Part shown: one piece after another, positions 45,157 to 53,975 of the stretch
Position numbering within the stretch: the stretch's first letter is position 1
How the letters are laid out: each line of letters begins with the position of its first letter
NCBI GenBank assembly: GCA_964460345.1
Contig: CAYWRO010000001.1
Location: 1 to 64,000 of the forward strand
Origin: CAYWRO01 sp964460345
GTDB lineage: Bacteria; Planctomycetota; Phycisphaerae; Phycisphaerales; UBA1924
Direction: 5' to 3'
DNA length: 64,000 nt
The notes under the pieces: model-generated
Told to the model about the DNA's origin: nothing
What the model saw: only the letters and a program-made list of their open reading frames with translations
Databases searched by the model: none
Program-made: the position numbers and the translations under genes

Positions 45157-46356
45157 ATGACCTCTGCGATGACATCCGGGCCACAGCCCACCGGCTCAGA
45201 GTCGGGCCCGGTCACCGGCGTCTGCTTCATCTTCTTCGCATTCGATATCGCCTTCGCGATTGACCTGGACGCCGCGGAGCGCCGCATCGCCCAGATTCGG
45301 CCGCTGGCCGCCACCGCATCGCCAGCAGCGGAGTCCACCGGGGTTGGGGCGCCCGGCCGGATCTCGCTGGCCCGTCGTCGCAAGGCCCCATCTCACTTTG
45401 AATACCGCCCCGCACCCCTCCGCGCTGCTCACCGTGGCGACGCCATTGATCTGAACGGCTTCAGCGCCGACCCGGTGGCCGAATGCACGCTCTTCGACTT
45501 CGGCGCAGTCTCGATTGCCTACCGCGTTCCCGTCGACTGCCCGCTTGAAGACCTGCGCGCGCTCAGCGAACGAACCTACGACAACCAGCGTCTCGTCGAA
45601 GACGCCCGCCGTCGGGCCGTCGAAATTATGCAGATCCTCGGTGACGCCCTCTCGCGGCCCAGCCCGCTGTCGGCCGTGCATCCGGCCGTGGAGGATTACG
45701 TCATCTTCCACCTTCAACGCCCCATCGCGGCGCCCGCGGCGATGCTCGCCAGCCAGCGTGCCACGCTGGCCCAGATCCTCCGCGCCGACACGAGCGAGCT
45801 TTCTGAAGACGAAATCCGCGATGCTCTGGCCTGCCGCATCAGCTTCAGCCCCGATGACATCGCCCTCATCGACTGGCACGCGGCGATGGTCTTTGACGAC
45901 GACGCCCAGGACGTCATCAGCATCCTTGAGTTTGTCAATGTCGAACTGCTGGAAATGCGGGTGCTGGATGATCGTCTCGACAGCGTGCTGGAAGCGTTTT
46001 ACGCCGCGATGAGCCAGCGGCGCATGGGTGTCTTCCGAGGCGCACTGTCCGCACGCCACCTGGCGCGTCTCGCCACGCTCCAGACCGACAGCGCGCTGCT
46101 CTTCGAAGGCGTCAACAACGCCCTGAAGCTCGTGGGCGATCAGTACCTGGCCCGCGTCTATCGCCTCGCCGCGGAGCGCATGCGACTGGCCGACTGGGAT
46201 GGCAGCATCCTCCGCAAACTCAGCACGGTCGAGAGCATCTACTCCAAGATCCGGGAACACCAGGCCGCGCAGCGGATGGAGATCCTCGAGTGGATCATCA
46301 TCATCCTCATCGCGGTGTCGATTCTGGTGATGTTCGTGCCCACCGGTGGGCATTGA
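45157..46356 (+). CDS. RMD1/DUF155-type membrane-anchored protein
   Basis: A 399-residue protein whose second half matches the RMD1 (DUF155) family: FDFGAVSIAYRVPVD, then VFDDDAQDVISILEFVNVELLEMRVLDDRLD, the helical stretch RVYRLAAERMRLADWDGSILRKL and a C-terminal tail helix EWIIIILIAVSILVMFV. Eukaryotic members (RMND1) act at the mitochondrial inner membrane in translation; bacterial members are uncharacterised. The first 90 residues are low in conservation. The ATG at 45157 is the first good start; an ATG at 45169 is possible. Confidence 0.8.
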   Translation: MTSAMTSGPQPTGSESGPVTGVCFIFFAFDIAFAIDLDAAERRIAQIRPLAATASPAAESTGVGAPGRISLARRRKAPSHFEYRPAPLRAAHRGDAIDLNGFSADPVAECTLFDFGAVSIAYRVPVDCPLEDLRALSERTYDNQRLVEDARRRAVEIMQILGDALSRPSPLSAVHPAVEDYVIFHLQRPIAAPAAMLASQRATLAQILRADTSELSEDEIRDALACRISFSPDDIALIDWHAAMVFDDDAQDVISILEFVNVELLEMRVLDDRLDSVLEAFYAAMSQRRMGVFRGALSARHLARLATLQTDSALLFEGVNNALKLVGDQYLARVYRLAAERMRLADWDGSILRKLSTVESIYSKIREHQAAQRMEILEWIIIILIAVSILVMFVPTGGH

Positions 46357-46510
46357 CAGGGACGCGGCCGTCAGAAGGGTGTGCGACTCTCCGCTCCACC
46401 GGGCGTCTCCCCAGGGTTGCGCGGTCTCTTTCGCCGGAAGCCTCTGCAGTTGCCTGACGATCGCATCTTTGATGGCTAGTATCGTACGAATTTTCAATCC
46501 AGACTGAAAG

Positions 46511-47863
46511 TTGGGCGGAGCAGTGACAGCCACGGCATTCATCGACACCGAGAAGACCATCCTGGGCCGGGCCCTCCCTGGCGATGTGCGCCTTGAGCCG
46601 ATCGCCGCCAAGGTTCTTGCCGGCGAGCGGCTCACCCTCGATGAGGGCCAGGTTCTCTACGACACCCCGGATATCTGGACCCTATGCGAGTTGGCCGACA
46701 CGGTCCGACGCCGCCTCCATGGCGACATCGCCTACTACAACATCAACCGCCACCTCAACTACTCGAACGTCTGCGCCTTATCGTGCAAGTTCTGCGAGTT
46801 TTACCGGAAGAAGGGCGACGACGGCGCGTACACGCGCTCCCTCGACGACATTCGCGGAGAGGCCCGCAAGGCCATTGAGTCCGGCGCGACCGAGATGCAC
46901 ATTGTCGGCGGCCTCCAGCCCTATTTGCCATTCGACTACTACACCGACATGCTCCGCGCGATCCGCGAGGTGGCTCCCGCCCTGCACCTGAAGGCGTTCA
47001 CCGCCGTCGAGATCGTCCACCTTGCCAAGATCGCGAAGGTGCACAAGCGCGATGATCCGCGCACCGGCATCCGTTGGGTCCTCGAGCGTCTCAAGGAGGC
47101 CGGCCTCGGCTCGCTACCCGGCGGCGGCGCGGAAGTCTTCGACGACCGCGTCCACGATGAGGCCTTCAAGGGCAAGATCCGCTCCGACGTCTGGCTCGAC
47201 GTCCACCGCATCGCCCACGAACTCGGCCTCTGCACCAACGCCACCATCCTTTACGGTCACATCGAGGACCGCCGCGAACGCCTGGTCCACATGGACATGC
47301 TCCGCCGCGCTCAGGATGAAGCGCTGGTGAGGATGGGATATGCGGGGGAAAGTGTTGAGCGTGGTGGCGGTGGGGGGGCGTCCGCGGGGGGGGCGCCCGT
47401 GGTCACGCTCACCCGCCCGAACACGCCGCTCCCCACTCGACACCTCGACACCTCGACACCTGGAGACCTGCCCCACGGCTACTTCCAGACCATCATCCCC
47501 CTCCCCTTCATCCCCGACGGCAGCGAACTCGAGCACCTCCCCGGCCCAACCGGCCTGGAGAACCTCCGCACACTCGCCGTCGCGCGTCTCATGCTTGACA
47601 ACTTCCCCCACGTCAAGGCCTTCTGGATCATGCAGACGCTCCCCATGGCGCACCTCATGCTTCAGGCCGGCGCGGACGACATCGACGGCACCGTCGTCTG
47701 GTACGACATCACCAAGGTCGGAGGCTCGAGCACGCACCAGGAGACCAGCGTCGAAGACCTGCGCAAGGCCATCCGCGACGCCGGCTTCACACCCGTCGAA
47801 CGCGACACCCTCTACCGCCCGGTGGAGCGCAACGGGCGCGAGTGGCGCGTCGCAGGGTCCTGA
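46511..47863 (+). CDS. mqnE: Aminodeoxyfutalosine synthase MqnE with insertion
   Basis: A radical-SAM enzyme that makes aminodeoxyfutalosine from 3-enolpyruvyl-benzoate and SAM in the futalosine route to menaquinone. The cluster motif is Cys88-x3-Cys92-x2-Cys95 (NVCALSCKFCEF), preceded by YYNINRHLNYS, and followed by MHIVGGLQP, LPGGGAEVF and GYFQTIIPLPF. An insertion of about 45 residues (about 277-322), rich in Gly, Thr and Pro, is not part of the family core. The called start is TTG at 46511; a GTG at 46523 is equally possible but has poor ribosome-site spacing. No other mqn gene is in the window. Confidence 0.88.
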   Translation: MGGAVTATAFIDTEKTILGRALPGDVRLEPIAAKVLAGERLTLDEGQVLYDTPDIWTLCELADTVRRRLHGDIAYYNINRHLNYSNVCALSCKFCEFYRKKGDDGAYTRSLDDIRGEARKAIESGATEMHIVGGLQPYLPFDYYTDMLRAIREVAPALHLKAFTAVEIVHLAKIAKVHKRDDPRTGIRWVLERLKEAGLGSLPGGGAEVFDDRVHDEAFKGKIRSDVWLDVHRIAHELGLCTNATILYGHIEDRRERLVHMDMLRRAQDEALVRMGYAGESVERGGGGGASAGGAPVVTLTRPNTPLPTRHLDTSTPGDLPHGYFQTIIPLPFIPDGSELEHLPGPTGLENLRTLAVARLMLDNFPHVKAFWIMQTLPMAHLMLQAGADDIDGTVVWYDITKVGGSSTHQETSVEDLRKAIRDAGFTPVERDTLYRPVERNGREWRVAGS

Positions 47864-47978
47864 AGGATGGGCGATCCATCAGCGATCGCTTCGCCGGTTC
47901 CGTGGCCAGATCCTGCCGTGCCACGAGCCGCCGGACGATGTCCGGCCGCTTCGCGAGGAAGCCCGCTGGTAGGGCACT

Positions 47979-49013
47979 TCACCGCCGGTACCGGAACAGC
48001 AGTTCCTTGATCGCCGCCTGGTCAGGATTCAACTGCAGCGACTCGCGCAGCCGCTCGATCGCCCGTGTGTGCGCCTCGCGATCCTGCTTGTCGCTCAGCA
48101 CGTACCGGTTCAGTTCAATCACCGCGATCCCGTTGATTGCCGGCACATACTCAGCGTCGATCGCCAGCGCAGCCTCGAAGGCCTCCTCGGCCTCCTCCAG
48201 GTTGCTCAGCTTGAACTCTGCATACCCCAGCCGCTCGTGCGCCCATGCTGCGCCGGCCCCCCGGCCCGTTTCCCTAACCAGTCGCTCTAAAACGTTCTTC
48301 GCCTCCGCGTACCGCTCCAGTTCCAGCAGGCTCCCCGCCCAACTTCTCAGCAGCCGCGGCGAAATCTCCAGCAGTTCGGCCGCCTGCTGGAACTCCGTGA
48401 CGGCTTCCTCGTGCAGCCCTTGCGTCGCGTAGATTTCACCGAGCGTGAATCGCGCGTTGCCATCATCCGGCTGCAGCGCCACCGCGCGCCGCGCGTGCTG
48501 CCGCGCCAACTCCAGATCGTCAAGCTGGTAATACGCGTTCGCCAGATTCAGATTCGTTTCGAAGTGGTTCGGCGCAATGCGCACCGCCCGCAGATACGCC
48601 CCGACCGCCTCCGACACACGGTCCTGCAGGTGGAGCATCAGACCGACGTAGTAGTGCAGCACCGCGTTATCCGGCTGCAGGCTTGCCGCCGTCTCGTACT
48701 GCAGCGCTGCCCGTGCCCAATCGGACTGGATGCGATAGATGTCGCCCATCCCCGCCCGGGCCCGCACGAAGTTCGGGTTCTCCGAGATCGCACGCGAAAA
48801 CTCCGCAAGTGCTCCTTGAAGGTCCCCGTGCCGTACGCGATCTTCCGCCTGCTCCGCCCGCGTGCGCGCCTCAGTCACCGCGGCTGCATCCACCGCCGCG
48901 CGTCGCTCGCGCTCGCCGCCACCCCCGCAGCCCGCCGCCACTGCGCACGCGGCGACCATGAACAACAGCGAAAGAGGCGAAGCCAAGGGTGAGAGTCCGA
49001 TTCTGAGGCTCAT
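47979..49013 (-). CDS. TPR lipoprotein
   Basis: A 344-residue predicted lipoprotein (signal ending AVAAGCG). At least seven tetratricopeptide repeats follow from about residue 55 to the end (for example GALAEFSRAISENPNFVRARAGMGDIYR, VGAYLRAVRIAPNHFETNLNLANAYYQLDD and AEEAFEAALAIDAEYVPAINGIAVIELN). Probably a scaffold for protein interaction at the cell envelope. Its stop is about 115 bases from that of the convergent mqnE gene. No enzymatic motif. Confidence 0.88.
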   Translation of the reverse strand: MSLRIGLSPLASPLSLLFMVAACAVAAGCGGGGERERRAAVDAAAVTEARTRAEQAEDRVRHGDLQGALAEFSRAISENPNFVRARAGMGDIYRIQSDWARAALQYETAASLQPDNAVLHYYVGLMLHLQDRVSEAVGAYLRAVRIAPNHFETNLNLANAYYQLDDLELARQHARRAVALQPDDGNARFTLGEIYATQGLHEEAVTEFQQAAELLEISPRLLRSWAGSLLELERYAEAKNVLERLVRETGRGAGAAWAHERLGYAEFKLSNLEEAEEAFEAALAIDAEYVPAINGIAVIELNRYVLSDKQDREAHTRAIERLRESLQLNPDQAAIKELLFRYRR

Positions 49014-49104
49014 TCACTCATTCCGGGGGGCTGGGGCTACACAACGCTACCGACGCCCCTTCTGTTCACATTGCATCGGCGGGAAAGCGGCAAGTCTACA
49101 GCCC

Positions 49105-50019
49105 TTACCGGGCCGATGCCGCGGTTCGAGCCCTTCCAGAGGGCAGCATCCGGCGGAGCCGCCGGAGGTTCACCGTATCCCAGGGGACCCCCTTTTCGTC
49201 CATTCCCTTCGGCGTCTCCAGAATCTTGGGGGTCTTCCGCCATTCCCGGCGGTTTACGACCACCCGAAACCCGGGGAGCCCGATCGTCCCCTGCCCGATG
49301 TGCTGGTGTCGATCCAGCCGGGATCCGCACGCGCCTTTGCTGTCATTCAGGTGCACCACCCGCACGTTCCGGATCCCACACACCCGGTTCAGCGACGTCA
49401 TGGCCGCCGCGGCAGACGCCTCGGTTGACAGGTCGTACCCCGCCGCGTGGGCGTGGCAGGTGTCGAAGCAGTACCCGACTCTGGTGGTCTTGAGGTCTCC
49501 AGGATCGCCGGTCGCCTCGAGGATGAGCTCACGCAGGAGCGCGAGTTCCTCGAACGTCCGTCCGATCGTTGACCCCGCCCCGGCCGTGTTCTCCAGGCAC
49601 GAGATGGTCCGGTAACCTGCAGTCCGCTTAAAGAGCTCGCAGTAGGCCGCGGCGATCCGCCGAAGCCCCGTCTGCAGATCGGTCGTGGTGAAGGCTCCGG
49701 GATGGTGGACCAGAAACGGGATGCCAAGCGTCTCGCACCGCTCGATCTCAACCGTCATCAGGTCGACGCTCTTGCGCCACAGTTCCTCATCCGGCGAGGC
49801 GAGGTTGATCAGGTAGGACGCGTGGGCGACCGTGCGGCCGGTCCATCCCAGCCGCGCGACTTCGCTCGTCCACTCGTTCACCACGCCAGGGTCCAGCGGC
49901 CGCACGCGCCATTGCTGCTGGTTCTTTGTGAACACCTGGACGGTGTCCATCTTCAGCGACTCCGCCTCACGCAGCGCGTTGGACATGTTCCCGGCGATCG
50001 ACAGGTGCGAACCAAACAC
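49105..50019 (-). CDS. nfo: Endonuclease IV (AP endonuclease)
   Basis: Cleaves DNA at abasic sites and removes 3' blocking groups. The 304-residue protein starts with a GTG codon (FGSHLSIAGNM), two bases after the stop of the HD gene, and carries the zinc-site motifs FLVHHPGAF, CLENTAGAGSTIG, YCFDTCHAHAAGYD and VVHLNDSKGACGSRLDRHQHIGQG. The C-terminal PKILETPKGMDEKGVPWD completes the family. Length is slightly above the usual 280-290 because of an Arg-rich tail. Confidence 0.94.
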   Translation of the reverse strand: MFGSHLSIAGNMSNALREAESLKMDTVQVFTKNQQQWRVRPLDPGVVNEWTSEVARLGWTGRTVAHASYLINLASPDEELWRKSVDLMTVEIERCETLGIPFLVHHPGAFTTTDLQTGLRRIAAAYCELFKRTAGYRTISCLENTAGAGSTIGRTFEELALLRELILEATGDPGDLKTTRVGYCFDTCHAHAAGYDLSTEASAAAAMTSLNRVCGIRNVRVVHLNDSKGACGSRLDRHQHIGQGTIGLPGFRVVVNRREWRKTPKILETPKGMDEKGVPWDTVNLRRLRRMLPSGRARTAASAR

Positions 50020-50021
50020 GA

Positions 50022-50633
50022 TTACTTCTTCGCTCCAGTCGCGACCTCGCTCTGCGCTGCCGCAGCGATCTTCCCCAGGTACTTGGCGATGTCGAAATCG
50101 ACAAAGTCCGCGTGGTGGAAGATGATCGACTCGATCGAGCGCTGCACCTTGTCGCCTTCATGCGAGTGCGTCGCCACGATGTGCATCACCTCCGGTGGGA
50201 TCCCGTGCTTGTAGCACAGCGCCACGCCGCTGAAGGGGTGCCGCAGCATGTCCCCGAAGTGACCCTTAATGAGCTTGCCGTCCTTGTCCCGGTCGAACTC
50301 CAGCGGCTTGCCGACGTCCGCCAGCAGGGCGCCGGCAATGAGGTAATCCCGGTTAATCGGCACGCGCTCGCCGAACACCTGGTGCAGCACTCCCGCGATC
50401 ACGATGCACTGCTTCACGCACGAGTTCAGGTGCTCGATGTACGTCAGGTCGATGTCACCCGCCAGCAGCGTGAAGGGGATGGACCGCAACTCGTCAAACG
50501 TCCAACCCTTCCCGCCCGCGCCCGTCTCGATCGCTTCCGACCACACCGCGGCGACCTTCTCGCGCAGCGCCTTCGATTCGATGCGGCCAAGGTCGGGAAA
50601 CAGCTCGGAGATCTCGTTGACGGTGTACGGCAT
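50022..50633 (-). CDS. HD-domain phosphohydrolase-like protein
   Basis: A 203-residue protein of the HD superfamily. Visible metal-ligand segments are YIEHLNSCVK, LLADVGKPLEF (Asp, with Ala replacing the His of the usual HD pair), HPFSGVALCYKHGIP, ATHSHEGDK and HHADFVDFD. The altered HD pair makes activity uncertain, though the later histidines are kept. I chose the ATG at 50633; a TTG at 50639 is the alternative. It directly precedes nfo, so a role in nucleotide or DNA-damage metabolism is possible but unproven. Confidence 0.78.
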   Translation of the reverse strand: MPYTVNEISELFPDLGRIESKALREKVAAVWSEAIETGAGGKGWTFDELRSIPFTLLAGDIDLTYIEHLNSCVKQCIVIAGVLHQVFGERVPINRDYLIAGALLADVGKPLEFDRDKDGKLIKGHFGDMLRHPFSGVALCYKHGIPPEVMHIVATHSHEGDKVQRSIESIIFHHADFVDFDIAKYLGKIAAAAQSEVATGAKK

Positions 50634-50698
50634 GGCCAAGTCTACGGCCCGCCCCGAGGCCGGGATGTCGATGTACGAAGGTGCCGCGGCTTGGCCCT

Positions 50699-51376
50699 TC
50701 AGGGCGAGCCGTGCCTGTGCGCCGAAACCTCAACCGCCACCCGCACCGCCCTGGCCAGCATCTCCTCGCTCGGCAGCCCCTCCCGGTCCGGCCGTTCCCC
50801 CTCCCCCGGCAGTCGCACCACGTGAATGAACCCCGCCGGAATCGCCCGTCCCACCCGCGCCAGTTCGTGCATAACGACGTAGAACGCCTGGTTGCACAGG
50901 AACGCCCCCGCCGTGAGCGACACGGACGCATCGCACCCGCCCTCACGCACCGCATCCACGATCTCGCGAACTGGCAGCGTTGCGAAGTACGCCGCGGGGC
51001 CATCTGCCGCGATCTGCTCCTCCCGCGCAAGCCAACCGCCGTTGTCGGCGATGCGGTAATCCGCCAGGTTCACCGCCACCCGCTCCACGGCGAACACCTC
51101 CGGCCGGTGCGACTCGCCGAGGCAGATCGCGACATCCGGCCCATGCTCCCGCAGAAGCCCGGTCAGCATCGGCCCCACCCGCCGTCCATCCACCGGCAGC
51201 ACGGCCGTCACCAGCCGCACACCCCGCGGCGGCTCGGCCTCCAGCCGTCGCACAAGCCGCTCGGTCGTATTGATCGCGCGCCCGCCGAACGGCTCAAAGC
51301 CCGTCAGCAGGACAGTGGGGGGGTTAGGGAGCGTTGGCGCGTGGGGTGTAGCGAAAGTCACGGCTCGTTCCGGCAT
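50699..51376 (-). CDS. pcp: Pyroglutamyl-peptidase I
   Basis: A cytosolic cysteine peptidase (C15) that removes N-terminal pyroglutamate. The 225-residue protein starts with a short extension, then VLLTGFEPFGG. Catalytic residues are Glu88 (CLGES), Cys161 (SLTAGAFLCNQAFY) and His185 (AGFIHV). Residue spacing matches the family. The ATG overlaps the 3' end of the acetyltransferase gene upstream by 19 bases, so they are likely co-transcribed. Confidence 0.92.
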   Translation of the reverse strand: MPERAVTFATPHAPTLPNPPTVLLTGFEPFGGRAINTTERLVRRLEAEPPRGVRLVTAVLPVDGRRVGPMLTGLLREHGPDVAICLGESHRPEVFAVERVAVNLADYRIADNGGWLAREEQIAADGPAAYFATLPVREIVDAVREGGCDASVSLTAGAFLCNQAFYVVMHELARVGRAIPAGFIHVVRLPGEGERPDREGLPSEEMLARAVRVAVEVSAHRHGSP

Positions 51377-51978
51377 GGTTCAACAGCGCGCGGGGCAAGC
51401 TCCTGTCCAGCGTACTCCTCGCGCAGCACAGCCCACCGTACGACGTCCCGCGGCTCGCCGTTCTTCAGCAGGAATCCCCTCATCAACCCCTCGCGCGTGA
51501 ACCCCAGCTTCTCCAGGACGCGTCCCGAGGCGGGGTTCTCCGGAAAGTGGTCCGCTTGGACCCGCCGCAGCGGTGGATCCATGACCTCGAACGCCCACGC
51601 CAGCACGCAGGCCAGCGCCTCAGTCACCACACCCCGGTTCCAGTGGTCCGGGCGCACCAAATACCCCAATGTGCCGCGGCGGTGGATCGTGTTGCAGCTC
51701 AAACCGCAGTCGCCGACGACCTCCCCGGTGTCAGCGAGGCAGATCAGCCAGATCACGTTGCGGCGGATCGGATCCGCGGCGGCCAGCGACTGCCGAAACC
51801 GCTCCAGCCATGCCCGGGCGTCCGCCGGCCTGTGCGGGTGTGCGATCGACAGGACCCCCGCGGCGACCTCCGCGTGCCGGTGAACTTCGTGGATCGCGTC
51901 CACATCTGCTAACTCGGGAGCCCGGAGAACGAGCCGTTGCGTGCACAGGCGCGGGATGAAGCCGGACAGTTCGCTCAT
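51358..51978 (-). CDS. GNAT acetyltransferase, RimJ/RimL type
   Basis: A 206-residue acyl-CoA-dependent N-acetyltransferase. Typical elements are RLCTQRLVLRAPELADVD, the acceptor-side strands VGDCGLSCNTIHRRGTLGYLV, the CoA-binding DHWNRGVVTEAL and the ending NPASGRVLEKLGFTREG. The substrate cannot be read; the family acetylates ribosomal proteins, amino acids or antibiotics. It is followed by pcp and preceded by a second GNAT gene in the same direction. Confidence 0.88.
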   Translation of the reverse strand: MSELSGFIPRLCTQRLVLRAPELADVDAIHEVHRHAEVAAGVLSIAHPHRPADARAWLERFRQSLAAADPIRRNVIWLICLADTGEVVGDCGLSCNTIHRRGTLGYLVRPDHWNRGVVTEALACVLAWAFEVMDPPLRRVQADHFPENPASGRVLEKLGFTREGLMRGFLLKNGEPRDVVRWAVLREEYAGQELAPRAVEPCRNEP

Positions 51979-52012
51979 GCGGCCCGGAGGATAGCTCCCC
52001 GCAGGCCCTCAT

Positions 52013-52567
52013 TCAGCCGGGAAACTCTTTTCGCAAAATTGCCATGACTGCGTGGTCCACGGGCCGGCCGTCCTTGAAGACGTCCTGTCGCAGCAGTCCC
52101 TCGTAGCGAAGCCCGATCTTCTCCTGCACCCGCCGCGACGCCTCATTGCCCGGCATGTGCCCTGCGTAAATGCGATTCAGGTCCAGCCGTTCGAACCCGA
52201 ACCGAACCACGGCCCGCGCCGCCTCCGTCATGATGCAGCGCCCCCACAAGGGCGGCGTCAGCCAGAACCCCAACTCCGCCTTCCGGTGCGCCGGGTTGAT
52301 GCTGGAAAGCCCGATCCCGCCGGACACTCGCCCCGCCCGCTCCCCCGTCCGCGGCACAATCGCCCAGTTCGCCGCCCGCCCGGACTCCCACCCCTCGGCC
52401 GCGATTTTCACCCACTCCTCCGCATCCCGCCGCGTGTACGGATGCGGAATCATCAGCGTCGTCGCCCACACTTCCCGGTGGTTGATTGCCTCGACAATGT
52501 CATCGAGATCGCCCTCATCGAAAGGGCGCAGCACCAACCGCTCGGTTTCAAGCATCACCTCGCGCAC
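52013..52567 (-). CDS. GNAT acetyltransferase, RimJ/RimL type (second)
   Basis: A 184-residue paralogue of the neighbouring GNAT protein: LETERLVLRPFDEGDLDDIVE, GIGLSSINPAHRKAELGFWL, GRCIMTEAARAVV and MPGNEASRRVQEKIGLRYEG. I chose the GTG at 52567, which has GAGG upstream. The two genes lie 34 bases apart and may be an old duplication, though they differ in the acceptor loops. Substrate unknown. Confidence 0.88.
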   Translation of the reverse strand: MREVMLETERLVLRPFDEGDLDDIVEAINHREVWATTLMIPHPYTRRDAEEWVKIAAEGWESGRAANWAIVPRTGERAGRVSGGIGLSSINPAHRKAELGFWLTPPLWGRCIMTEAARAVVRFGFERLDLNRIYAGHMPGNEASRRVQEKIGLRYEGLLRQDVFKDGRPVDHAVMAILRKEFPG

Positions 52568-52594
52568 CCATCACCTCTTCGCCTGCTCACCTCT

Positions 52595-53374
52595 TCATCC
52601 ACCCGCCGGTCCGTCGTACTCGTGATTCACGGGATCGATCCGCCGCATCGGCTTCTCGCGCGTCTGCTCTTCCACCACGTGCGCCACCAGCCCCGGCACG
52701 CGCGCGATCATGAAGATCCCGTTCATCACCGCCGGCTCGAAGCCCAGATCCGCCAGGATTGCGGCGATCGCCCCATCCACGTTAATCGGCAGCTTCTTGC
52801 CCGCCTGCGAGAACACCTGCTCCACGGCGAGCGCCGCCTCAATGTGCCGCCCCCTGGGGCCCGCCAGCCCCGCCTCCGCGGCGAGTTCGAAGAGCCGCTT
52901 CGTCCGCGGATCATCCGTGTGCACGCGGTGCCCGAATCCGCTCAGACGCTGCCCCGTCTGCTTCATCTCCGCCACCAGCGCCTCGGCCACACAGTCCGGC
53001 GACTCGTGATGCTTTTCGCATCGCTGCACGATCCCCGTCAGCGCCCGCGCACAATCCTCGATCGCCCCCCCGTGGTACCGGTTGATCGACAGGATCCCAG
53101 CCGCCACCGCGCTGCTCAACGAAGCCCCCGTGCTCGCCACCGTTCGCGCCGCCAGGCAGCTCGGCGGCGTCGCCCCGTGATCGATCGAGGAGACGAAAAT
53201 GGCGTCCATGAGCTTGCCGGTCGGCTCGTCGGGAAGCTCGCCGCGGAGAATCAGGTAGACCGCCGCGCCAAAGGAGACGCTGCCCATGAGCGAGGCGATG
53301 TCCCGGCCGCGAACGGCGACGCGGTTGGGCTGGATCTGGGTGATAGCGGTTTTCCAAGGGTCAGGCATAGTCAC
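52595..53374 (-). CDS. Citryl-CoA-lyase-like protein (citrate synthase fold)
   Basis: A 259-residue protein with the short citrate-synthase fold of citryl-CoA lyases. Key elements are SIDHGATPPS (first catalytic His), SGFGHRVHTDDPRTKRL (second His) and LPINVDGAIAAILADLGF. The last, with NVDGA, is the pattern of the lyase half of ATP-citrate lyase rather than of citrate synthase. It should cleave citryl-CoA to acetyl-CoA and oxaloacetate, or the reverse. SucD-like and SucC-like genes lie 1.8 to 5 kb upstream on the same strand. Lyase activity is inferred from motifs. Confidence 0.8.
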   Translation of the reverse strand: MTMPDPWKTAITQIQPNRVAVRGRDIASLMGSVSFGAAVYLILRGELPDEPTGKLMDAIFVSSIDHGATPPSCLAARTVASTGASLSSAVAAGILSINRYHGGAIEDCARALTGIVQRCEKHHESPDCVAEALVAEMKQTGQRLSGFGHRVHTDDPRTKRLFELAAEAGLAGPRGRHIEAALAVEQVFSQAGKKLPINVDGAIAAILADLGFEPAVMNGIFMIARVPGLVAHVVEEQTREKPMRRIDPVNHEYDGPAGG

Positions 53375-53386
53375 CTCGAAAGAGCC

Positions 53387-53782
53387 TCAGTCCGGATTGA
53401 GACCCGGCGTCTCGGATCCGCTCGCCCGGTCGTACGCCTCACAATATCGACGCGACTCAGGCCCCAAGAGCGCGGCCGCTTCTCGAAAGGGGAAATCAGT
53501 TGCCCGATGCTGGATTGCTTCGAGGAATCCGGTCGCGACGGCGGCAGTTACCTGCTCGTCGCCGTTCACCATCAGACGGTCGATCAGGTTGAAAAAGTCC
53601 AATCGCCTTTCCATGTCTAACTCGGCCCAGTGCTCCACGACAGTCGATCCGTAGCGGCCGAACAGAACGACAAACAACTGCTCGTCGCCATACTCGTCGC
53701 GAAACGCCCGACCACAGGCAGCGAGGATGGGATGGGACGCCTCAAGATCTTCGACGGCTTGTGTCATGCTGATTTTTGCCAT
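53387..53782 (-). CDS. Hypothetical protein next to the lyase gene
   Basis: A 131-residue soluble, mostly helical, acidic protein (MAKISMTQAVEDLEASHPIL; later RLDFFNLIDRLMVNGDEQV and ATGFLEAIQHRA). I chose the ATG at 53782 because GGAG lies 5 bases upstream. It ends 12 bases before the lyase-like gene and may be co-transcribed. The order suggests an immunity- or SMI1/KNR4-like small protein, but I cannot assign a family. Confidence 0.6.
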   Translation of the reverse strand: MAKISMTQAVEDLEASHPILAACGRAFRDEYGDEQLFVVLFGRYGSTVVEHWAELDMERRLDFFNLIDRLMVNGDEQVTAAVATGFLEAIQHRATDFPFREAAALLGPESRRYCEAYDRASGSETPGLNPD

Positions 53783-53975
53783 GCCTGCTCCGCCAAGCAC
53801 CCCGCGCGCCGCTCCATGCAGATCTCAAGCTGACTCCACTACGGTAGCCTCCGCCCCGAGCAGGGCGTGATCTTCCGGTGCTTGCCGCATCCGCATCGGG
53901 TGGAACATACCCGGAGACCTGCCGAGTGCGCAGTGCCACGCCCCCGCCTCCGCACCCCAGTCAGAGGATTCACCC

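Noticed and set aside
52052..53620. A 522-residue plus-strand open frame opposite an acetyltransferase and the lyase gene.
   Set aside because: The frame is Arg/Pro-rich and has no motif; the minus-strand genes have catalytic residues in place.
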